Shown here: piece after piece, positions 56,080 to 64,000 of the stretch
Position numbering within the stretch: the first letter of the stretch is position 1
How the letters are laid out: the number at the start of each line of letters is the position of its first letter
Assembly: GCA_037042915.1 (NCBI GenBank)
Contig: CM073193.1
Coordinates: 4,464,001-4,528,000, forward strand
Direction of reading: 5' to 3'
DNA length: 64,000 bases
Origin: Auricularia sp. M13
Taxonomy: Eukaryota > Basidiomycota > Agaricomycetes > Auriculariales > Auriculariaceae
The notes under the pieces: generated by a model
What the model was told of the DNA's origin: nothing
Database searches by the model: none
Seen by the model: the letters and a program-made list of their open reading frames with translations, nothing else
Translations under genes and position numbers: made by a program

Positions 56080-57311
56080 TGAAACAATCCGTTCGTCCAG
56101 TAGGTGCGGATGGGCATCTCCGCGAACCGTGACTTGCTAGCAACACGACACCAATCTATGGTGTCACTTAAGATACATCGGCATGACTGTATGTATCACA
56201 CATCCACGAGCGACTTGCTGCAATCGACGCTTTAGTTCAATAGCTCGGGTGAAGAGTTGAAACTTTAATGCAACACTAGATGGTAACAGAGCTATTTCAT
56301 CAGGGCTGACGGCTCGACCGCAAATGAAGATGTACAATAAAGCAAGTTCAGTACCGTGCCAGAGTTAAGTCAGAATTGGCAATAAAGTACCGTGGTTCTC
56401 GCGAAAACTCCGACTTTTTGCTCTCTGGCTTCGTCGTGAAAACGCTGGCTGCCCATGCCATTTACAGCTTGCATTCTTGAACCTGCCATTGTTTTTTCTA
56501 CACGCGGACAACATAATGGCTTACTCGGCTCCAAGAAGGCCCCGTCTGCTGTCACGGTGCGAAGAGGCGAACCCTTTCTCGTCGGGCTCAGCTTCTCGCG
56601 GACTGCTTTCGCTCCTAGATTGTCGCGCCAGAGTTGGCCTGTATCTTGACCTACTCTTCCCGAACTTGCATGCTGGCGCTCTGCTCGCGGCCTGTTTCGA
56701 CTTGCCCCCTTCGTTATCCGGCCGGCTGTCACTACAGGATTACAGTAAAAGATCCTCATATCAACGCCGTGCGCCAGGATGCATACGCTTATCTTTCCCT
56801 CTGCACCACGGGCTCTACGAGTTCAAACTTTCAAACTATGCGACCAGGGTGGGCCCTTGATATCGACGTTCCCAAGAGTCCTAATGGCTGATGGCACCCT
56901 GCCTGCTCTACTGCCAATATGTACTGGAAGCTGGAAGTTGGCCGACTCTTCCCGGGCGTTACACGCTGGCATAGCATTGCCTCAGTTTGAAGCTTGCTAA
57001 AATTGCTATCAGCCTGCACGGGCACATGAATCCCGTAATTTCGGGCGCGCGACTCGGAATGAGCTCACCCAGTTGCAGACGGCCATGGCATACCATCGAC
57101 GTCTCGTGCTCTCGGCTCCCGTAGTAACCGCCAATAAGCGGGGCGCCGCGTGCTGCAAGAGCTTCTGGCCTTTTGCACCCGGTTGGGCTTTTTTGTCAGT
57201 ACTTCTGCCCGCTTCCTTCTTCGTCATGGTGCCTATCGACGGTCAACTTATAAAGCATACCCTCTGCTTGGAAGACTGGGTGTGGATGCCAGGGGATTTG
57301 CCGCTGCTACC
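56080..57311. other. Region without a confident gene
   Basis: A plus-strand frame near 56634-56891 contains YRITVKDPHINAVRQDAYAYL, which looks protein-like but has no recognised family or splice partners. It is possibly a decayed gene. The right end is the promoter of the S53 gene. Confidence 0.4.
57249..57254 (+). promoter_or_regulatory. TATA box of the S53 peptidase gene
   Basis: TATAAA 63 bp upstream of the ATG at 57312. Confidence 0.5.
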
Positions 57312-59593
57312 ATGTCTTCGCTCGTGCTGCAGTTGGTGCTATTCCTCGCGTCCGTCTCGGCGCTGCGCGTGCACGAGCGGCGGAGCGTCATCCCGTCTGG
57401 CTTCAGGAGGACCGGTACCGCCGCTGCGGGGCGCACGCTTGATCTGCGCATCGCGCTGCAGAATAGCGACTTGAAGGGGTTGGAAGAGGCGCTGATGGAC
57501 GCTGCGACACCAGGAAGCGCCAACTTTCGGCAGTGGTTGAGCAAGGACCAGGTGCGCCCCTTTTCTTCGACTTTCCTACGCAATCGAAGGACTGACTATC
57601 TCGTACTGGGAAGGTAGAGGCATTTTCCAGACCGACGGAACAGACTGTCAGCGTGGTGAATGCGTGGCTTGCTGAACACGGTGTGGCGTCAAGCGAGCCG
57701 CTCACGCCGTCCGGGGACTGGATCGCTATTTCAATTCCAGTCGAGAAGGCGAATGCTATGCTCGGCACGACGTTCGAGACATTCGTCCACGAGAGCTCCG
57801 GGACTGAGCTTGTGCGCACGCTCGAGTACTCCCTCCCGGCCGAGGTCGCCCAGCATGTCAAGCTCGTTCATCCTACCGTCGCGTAAGCACTATTGCGCAG
57901 GGTCGGGATGCATGTAACTCAGACTACTCTAGATTCACTCGCCCGACTCGCAGCGGTCCCGTGATCACATTCCCTACCTCGGGCACTGTTCACGGTGCAG
58001 CCAGTCCCGTTGTGCACGATGACAGTGGTATTGGCGCATTGGCTACAGTGCCGGCATCCTGCAACACGACAATCACACCCGCGTGCCTTCAGGCGCTCTA
58101 CAGCGTCCCTGCCCGCGTATCTTCGACCACGTCGCCAAGCAAAATTGCCGTCGCAGGCTTCGTATGTCTACCCTCGGTGAAAGGAAGAAGCTGGAGCTGA
58201 TCACACTTCACAGTCCAACCAGTTCGCGAACCAGGCTGACCTTACGACATTCCTCCGCAGTCTGCGCCCGGACATGCCGTCCAACACAACGTTTACCGTG
58301 CTCTCCGTCGACAATGGCCAGAATACCCAGAGCAGGCCCGGTATCGAAGCAAACCTTGACATGCAATATGCAATCGGCATGAGCGGCGGCCTCCCGACCA
58401 CCTTCGTCTCTGTGGGGCCGAGGACTCAAGACGGAGCTGACGAAGGCTTCTTGGACATCGTAAACGCGATGCTCGCATTGTCCAATCCACCTCAGGTAAG
58501 GAACGGACTGCAGATTTTTTTGCCTGATGCTGAGTCTTTCAGTCTTTTACCACCAGCTATGGGTTCAACACCGAAGACGACCTTGCTGTCGGTCTCACAA
58601 CGTACGTTTGCCCGTCGCTTCTCCGATGTGGTCGTGGCTGATTGATCCATGAAGCGCCATGTGCGACTCATTCATGCAGCTCACTGCGCGCGGCGTCTCC
58701 ATCATGTATGCTTCCGGTGACGGAGGCGTGGCAGCGGCCCCAGGCGAGACTTGCACGAACTTCCTGGCGAGTTTCCCAACCTGCCCGTTCGTGACGATGG
58801 TCGGCGCGACGGAGAATGTCAACCCGGAGCGCGGTGCAGAGCTTTCGGCTGGAGGATTCAGCAATATCTTCGCGCAACCCTCTTTCCAGTCGGCCGCCGT
58901 CGCTGGCTACCTGACGCAACTTGGGAACCAGTTCGCAGGAAGGTGTGTAGAGTTGATGATTAGTTATGATGGCGTATTACTCACACCTCCCAGATTCAAC
59001 CGTACTGGCCGTGCTTACCCAGATGTCGCGGCACAAGGCGAACGGTGAGGCCGTTGTTTAATAGACTCGCCAGTATTGAACACGATTTCAAGCGTTGAAA
59101 TTGTTCTGAGTGGTCGCACCGGTACCGTCGCTGGAACGTGAGTATTCGAGGTCATGTCTCGTCCACATAAAGTGACTTCCACTTCCGCAGATCGTGTTCA
59201 TCTCGTGAGTCGGGTTCACCGATATGACATCCCTATCTTAAGTACCTCATAGCGATTTTGTCGGGCATCATCGGCCTTCTCAACGCCGAGCTCATCGCTG
59301 CGGGAAAGCCAGTTCTGGGTTCCTCAACCCATTCTTTTATGCAAACCCGCAAATGTTCAATGACATTACGACCGGCTCCAACCCAGGGTGAGACACACTC
59401 GTGATCTCGATGCAATATAGGGTTGTACTGATGGGCGTGCTTTCAGCTGCAATACAAACGGTTTCCCCGCTCTGCGTGGGTGGGATCCGGTGACCGGATT
59501 GGGTGGGTTGGATTGTCAGATGTACTGCACCCGCTGACAAGGACAACAGGTACACCCAATTACGTGGCCATGCGTACCGCCGCAGGCCTTTGA
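57312..59593 (+). CDS. Secreted S53 (sedolisin/tripeptidyl-peptidase) serine-carboxyl peptidase, apparent 3' frameshift
   Basis: Acid peptidase of the sedolisin family, secreted as a proenzyme. Signal peptide MSSLVLQLVLFLASVSA, then an activation prodomain (DLKGLEEALMDAATPGSANF, WLSKDQ). Catalytic domain: IEANLDMQYAIG with the Glu/Asp pair, ASGDGGV with the oxyanion Asp, FNRTGRAYPDVAAQG, and GTSCSSP with the catalytic Ser, rebuilt across two introns. The C-terminal calcium site FNDITTG and GWDPVTGLGTP are encoded, but between GKPVLG and FLNPFFYANP (59315-59325) the frame is off by one base with no room for an intron. As read, the protein would end near 59404 without the calcium site. Either a recent inactivating deletion or an assembly error. 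About a dozen short introns; end taken at the family-consistent stop. Confidence 0.75.
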
Positions 59594-59732
59594 GTCCCAG
59601 GAACCAGATGGAATCTTCAGGAAAAGGAGAACAACGGAGAACGGGTGTTGGTCTGCCGTTGATGTAAATACACAATGCGATTAGCCCACGCTCAGCGCTG
59701 GCCAAACTGAAGCAACGCCGAAGATTCAACAT

Positions 59733-60844
59733 TCAGGCAACACACTGCTTTTCTGCCTGCTGCGTGGCGCATGCGCGCTCCCATGTCTCGCGCACGACTC
59801 GCCAGTAGCGTTCAGGGTCACTGCGCGCATGCGCGACGTGCGAGCTGTCTGTGTAGCGTTCGACGTGGACATCGAGGCCCAGCTTTTTGACATCGGCGAT
59901 ATGCGACTCGATGCCCGGCGCGGGGACGACGGTGTCCGCCGTCGAGTAGATGTACGTGCGCGGCGTGGCCGGCGTTGTCCACGGCGCGAGCAGCGCGACG
60001 CGCGCCAGCCGCTTGCGCAGGCCCTCGGCGGGATTCGTGCGCCCGAGCATCCAGTCGTGTGTGACGCGCAAGAAAAAGTAGCAGGGCGAGAAGACAAGCG
60101 CAAAGGCGATCTTCAGTGGGAGACTCCAGCCCGTCGTGATTGCGCTCAGAAGAAGGTGGAAAATAGGGCTCGCCGGATTGGAGTCGAAGATGAGGGCAAT
60201 GGGGGCGCGCTGCTTGGGTTGCAAGTTCTTTGCTACTCGGTGCAGCAGCGCTTCCAGCCGTATGAGTCGCGAGACGCCACCTGCATGATTATTGAGCTGG
60301 GCCTAGAGAAGATTGAAAAGTGCCGCACCGTTGGAGAACGCATGGAGGATAATCCCGCGCGACCTCGAAGGATCGGCGAAGTCGACACCGGCCTCCTGGA
60401 ATACCTGGATGATCGGAGCGAGCTCATTCGTCTGCGGGGTGGAACTGAGTTGCGAGAGGCAGACCCTACCAGTTTCGCAAACTTACTCGTCTTGCCAGTG
60501 AGCGGAATATCAACCCCCAGAAGCTCTGTTGAACGATGATGTGCGTCGAGGCCGGCCAAAGCTTCTCGTACGCAAGACTGTATTTGAGAAGATGGACTGG
60601 GTTGGCGTCCACTTGGCGACGGTCGGTCAGGCAGAGTAGGCAAGCACAACGGTATCGAGCGCACTCCATCCCAGTATCAACACAAAGCTGTAAAAGCGTC
60701 AGACGATTCCATCACCATTTTATAATCGTTCGCAGCGCACCTTGGTCCATGTTCAGCGCCAGAAACAGCGACCGCATTGGCATCGTGCGCCGGCTTGGAC
60801 ACCGAAACCCAATTGTTCAGTTTGACGACGGTCCGCTGCGACAT
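59733..60844 (-). CDS. DUF829/TMEM53-like alpha/beta hydrolase
   Basis: Alpha/beta-hydrolase fold family of largely unknown function; animal TMEM53 is a nuclear-envelope protein. Exons 60844-60741, 60687-60665, 60611-60487, 60431-60329 and 60280-59733 give 300 residues with all phases agreeing. Splicing rebuilds the family motifs SFVLILGWMDANPVHLLKY and the nucleophile elbow HAFSNGG (Ser as nucleophile). Later YIYSTADTVVP carries the likely catalytic Asp and DSSHVAH the likely His. A hydrophobic SLPLKIAFALVFSPCYFFL could associate with membrane. An inverted, damaged copy lies at 55182-56079 on the other side of the S53 gene. Confidence 0.85.
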
Positions 60845-61825
60845 GGCGGCTGCCTGTGGCACAGGGCAAACGTGCGCTGGCGGAGCTTCTGGGGAGCTGT
60901 GCACATCACTGAGGGCTGATGACTGGGATGATCAAGACGCCGCGACCATCCGCCTGAAGGTGCTCCGACCATCAGGTCGCATCCTTTTTGCGCCGGTCTC
61001 CCAAGCTCTCCAGCAAGGGCGTTTTCAGTGCATGCAGCGCAGGGCGCGCAATGAGATGAAAATGCAGCCGCAGACGCGTGCGAGATCGTCGCGTTGGAGC
61101 GGTGCTGCCTGTTTAGGTTCACCAGAAGAATGCTATTAGGCGCAGATAGCGCTCCTGGTTCGTAGACATCGTATTGAAAGGCGTATGAGTGGGCGCGCGA
61201 GCCGCTCAATGTCCCCGACGTGACGTGAAAGACGGACAAAGTCGGGCGCAGTTTGAATCGTGTCTGCGTCTCCTGGCTCAGTCCATCACATCCATTCGGC
61301 ACGTCTAGCGGCCCTGAATGTCTCTCGCAACGCTTCCCATACATTTGGCCATGTGTCCCTCCTTCGTAAATTGAGACAGGACCAGTGGTTGGTTGTAGAT
61401 GATTTTTTCTCGTGCCGACTCGCAAGTCGCGACCAGCAACCTACAACCGACAGACGACAACGCGCGGGATCCTCAAAGCTAACCTGCGGCTTTGGACTGC
61501 CACGCGGAAGCTCCCACAAAGGCATGGTGCGCGATCATACGTCCATGTCTCCCCTCCCGCTGACAGTTTGCAGGGTGCACAGGATTTATAGTATTTCCCT
61601 CGTCGGACGAGGTATTGTACATATCTCTGCCCATTGAATACAACTCGAGGGCTGTCCAAGGTCGATTTTCCACTGCTCGCGCTGCCCGAGTGTGCCGGTG
61701 TTATTATCTTCTGCGTTCGGTTTGACACGTCCACCTGAAGCCGGACAGCGTCGACTTGATTGCCGGCCCAATGGTTCCCTGAGCGCGGCCGCCACCTGGT
61801 CCCTGGTCTCTTTCTTACTCCCACC
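60845..61825. other. Divergent intergenic region
   Basis: A 202-codon minus-strand frame (60817-61425; contains FVFHVTSGTL-like and LLVNLNRQH strings) overlaps the start of the DUF829 gene and has no recognised family. I treat it as chance or a remnant. Promoters of the DUF829 and methyltransferase genes must lie here. Confidence 0.4.
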
Positions 61826-63542
61826 ATGGCCAGCCAGGATGGCGGACTTGACGAGCATCTCCCCCGGAGCGATTCACCTGATTACTCAAGCGAAGGTGGT
61901 TTGAATTTCAGAGCTGCAGCGCCTCAGGCTGACTATGGCCCACCATCAGAGCCCGCAAGCGACTACACGTCATTCCAGAGCACTGCTGCCTCGTCAGACA
62001 TAGATGGCTGCAGCGAATGCTCCCCGATATCGGCCGCGCCCAGCGTCCTGTCTCTGAGCGAAAGCCTTTACAAGAATTCATTCCGTCAAGTATTCGATAG
62101 ATGTGTGCATCGTTGTCACCCTCGCTTAAACCGCTGCTCATATCCCTCAGTGGTGAACAATTATTCGGATTTGTACCATCTCCCGGCGGATGAGGAGGAG
62201 TTGCAACGGCTTGGTGAGCCACTGGCGCTTTATACTTGTCATCATTGGCGCTGACGCTCGCTGATGGGCGCAGACATGCAACATCTCATGTTTACAGCCG
62301 CAATGGGTCCGCTCCCTGGCATGGAAGAACTTCTGGCGGATGAGGGCACGCCCAAAGCTGCACTCGATCTCGGGTGTGGGAGTGGATCATGGTGAGCATC
62401 AAATCCACTTGTCCTCACTCTCGTAGACCAATGAATAGGCTATTCGATGTTGCAAATGAGCATCCGCACTGTCAGACCGTAGGCGTTGACCTTGCACCAG
62501 TCGTTCGTCGGTGCGTCCCCGCGGATGTGGACATCATGACTGAGTCCAGTAACCGCCTGCCAGCGATCTACCCTCCAATTGCAGGTAATAACCTGGCATT
62601 TCACCTTCCCTCAGCTGAAAGTGACCCTGTCAGGACGGAAATAGACGACATCAACCTTGGTCTGGATCACTTCAACGACCAGTTCGACATTGTGCACGCC
62701 CGTTTGATCTCTCTCGGCGTTCGTCCTGCCGATCCCAATCGTTAACTGTGCAGGCAGCTGACCTTCCTCCTGAAAGATTAAGGATTATGCCGGTCTAATA
62801 GACCAAGTGAGCCGCGTCGTCCGGTCGCGCGGCATCATCTCGTTTACAGAGAGCGACTACCGCGCATACGACAACGACAAAAACATCATCACTGTCGAGG
62901 AAGACAAAGATGGTCAGACCTGCAGCATTTCGGCCATAGCAGTGCTATATCACTACATCGTCAAGTCTGTACGGGCAAGGGGTAAAGCCTCCGCAAACCG
63001 TCCTTCGATTCTTTTTCATAATTTATGCGTACCCGCCCAGGTGCGAACATTGACGCAGCAGCACTACTACACCGATGGATCGGCCAGCATTCAGCCTACG
63101 AAGACGTCGAATACCACGAATTTTGGCTCCCAACCAGCCCGTTCATCCCCGCCAACGCCCCAGACGCGCACAGGCTGAACTTCATTGGCGAGCTCCTCCG
63201 CCAGGACTTGCGGGTTCGGCGTTCCCATCGGGCATTGCAGGATTCATTACTCACCAGCGTCGCGCTTGCTGGCAGATGTTTCTGAAGAGCATCCGTGTGC
63301 TATTATTGAGCAGTGGGATGCCCGAAGCGCAGGTGGACGAGCTCCGCGCTAGGGCGTGGCGCGAGCTCGAGAGGATGCAACGTCCAATATGGGCGAAGGC
63401 ATGGATTGATGTTATCGTCTCGCGGACACGAGCAACTGACGGGTCTGCAGATGCAGTCCGTGCACGCGCGACGGAAACCCAAATCACAACAAATCGCCTT
63501 GGTGCATGCAGAGTCGCCTTGACCTCCGCTTATACGCTCTAA
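61826..63542 (+). CDS. LaeA-like SAM-dependent methyltransferase
   Basis: Class I methyltransferase of the LaeA-like/secondary-metabolism-associated group abundant in basidiomycetes; substrate unknown. Exon 1 61826-62213, exon 2 62274-62391, exon 3 from 62439, then several short introns to 63542. Disordered Ser-rich N-terminus, then SLSESLYKNSFRQVFDR and NNYSDLYHLPADEEELQRLD, typical of the family. The SAM-binding motif I LDLGCGSGSW spans a splice, followed by VGVDLAPV (acidic loop), TEIDDINLGLDHF and FDIVHARLIS (motif IV region). The C-terminal half has ANIDAAALLHRWIGQH and LLLSSGMPEAQVDEL as in relatives. The stretch 62510-62640 probably holds two introns removing a non-conserved loop. Confidence 0.82.
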
Positions 63543-63663
63543 ACACAGGGATGGTTCGGGCATATGAGATCTATATTGCACTGTACCATAAAACATTTGC
63601 ATATCAATCCTAGATGCATATTCGTACATAGGGATAACGCCACGACCAGCCAGCTCAAGCCAA

Positions 63664-64000
63664 TCAAGCCTCTTCAGAAGCATCGTTGACGACTAAGCCC
63701 CTGCGAGCCCGCTGTGCAGGCTGCTCGAGCGCCGACTCGCGATCTCCTCGGCTCATCCACATCCTGGTGTCCCGGAACAGGTCTGCTAGTACGGAGACCT
63801 TGTAGGAGGGCCTGAACGTCGTTTCCATCGGCGGCGGCGCATCGAGCTTCTGCCGCTTCGGACGTGCAATTACCGTCCTCTCCGTCGTCGCTCGAGCGCT
63901 TGCGCTTGGCCGAAATTTGGTCGACTACCATGGCGTCCCCTGCGTCCGAATCCTCGAGCATATTGACCGTGCTCTCCGCATTCCCGACGACGACGTTTGT
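63664..64000 (-). CDS. 3' part of an unidentified gene
   Basis: Partial, continuing beyond the window. The best C-terminal frame ends at a TGA at 63664 and contains KRQKLDAPPPMETTFRPSYKV, LADLFRDTRMWMSRGD and LVVNDASEEA. A second overlapping frame with SAKRKRSSDDGEDG lies upstream, so an intron near 63860-63960 probably joins the two. The basic strings suggest a nuclear protein. No family recognised. Convergent with the methyltransferase gene. Confidence 0.45.

Noticed and set aside
60817-61425. 202-codon minus-strand frame
   Set aside because: Overlaps the start of the well-supported DUF829 gene and matches no family; probably chance.
1-64000. CRISPR arrays, bacterial operons, riboswitches
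   Set aside because: Spliceosomal introns throughout and fungal gene content; no regularly spaced repeats seen.

Overview
The window is a piece of a filamentous basidiomycete genome, almost certainly Agaricomycetes. The genes are packed on both strands and interrupted by many 45-110 nt introns with GTGCGT, GTACGT or GTAAGT donors and CTRAY-like branch points. The gene content is typical of that class: FunK1 kinases, an expanded nucleotidyltransferase-fold family, F-box proteins, an S53 (sedolisin) peptidase and a RepHel protein with a DUF6570-like segment. All exon models were built by eye from splice signals, phase and homology within the window.

Layout. (1) 1-3.5 kb: the 3' end of an SR-protein kinase and the ERMES subunit MDM34. 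(2) 3.7-13.4 kb: a duplicated kinase-like gene, a broken 0.6 kb copy of the 3' end of KDM5, and an intact-looking 7.7 kb Helitron whose 2,401-residue RepHel ends in a cysteine-protease-like domain. (3) 13.4-26.9 kb: mostly lineage-restricted genes. These include an F-box protein, three tandem nucleotidyltransferase-fold paralogues of 386, 387 and 380 residues, and a pair of nuclear-looking paralogues around the third. (4) 27-40.7 kb: two inverted 4.1 kb arms, each with an intact FunK1 kinase gene and a Helitron-like terminus (CTAA preceded by a 16 bp palindrome). They enclose a second kinase-like paralogue, SVP26 and a STIMATE-family membrane protein gene. (5) 40.7-49.7 kb: conserved housekeeping genes, KDM5 (JmjN-ARID-PHD-JmjC-C5HC2-PLU1-PHD-PHD) and an Uds1 coiled-coil septation protein. 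(6) 49.7-54.9 kb: a gene-poor stretch with diverged repeats, a single-pass-type membrane protein whose transmembrane exon carries a perfect 81 bp tandem duplication, and TLS1/C9orf78. (7) 55-64 kb: an inverted pair of DUF829 hydrolase genes (one broken) around an S53 peptidase gene with an apparent frameshift, a LaeA-like methyltransferase, and the end of an unidentified gene.

How it fits together. Conserved genes (SRPK, MDM34, SVP26, STIMATE, KDM5, Uds1, TLS1) alternate with duplicated or mobile accessory DNA. The kinase-like gene and the KDM5 3' end beside the Helitron have their sources or paralogues 27-36 kb away in the same window. One FunK1 arm abuts KDM5 78 bp after its stop codon, at exactly the base where the KDM5 fragment beside the Helitron also loses homology. 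The simplest reading is local duplication driven by Helitron-type transposition. I saw no rRNA, no functional tRNA, no CRISPR array and no LTR element.
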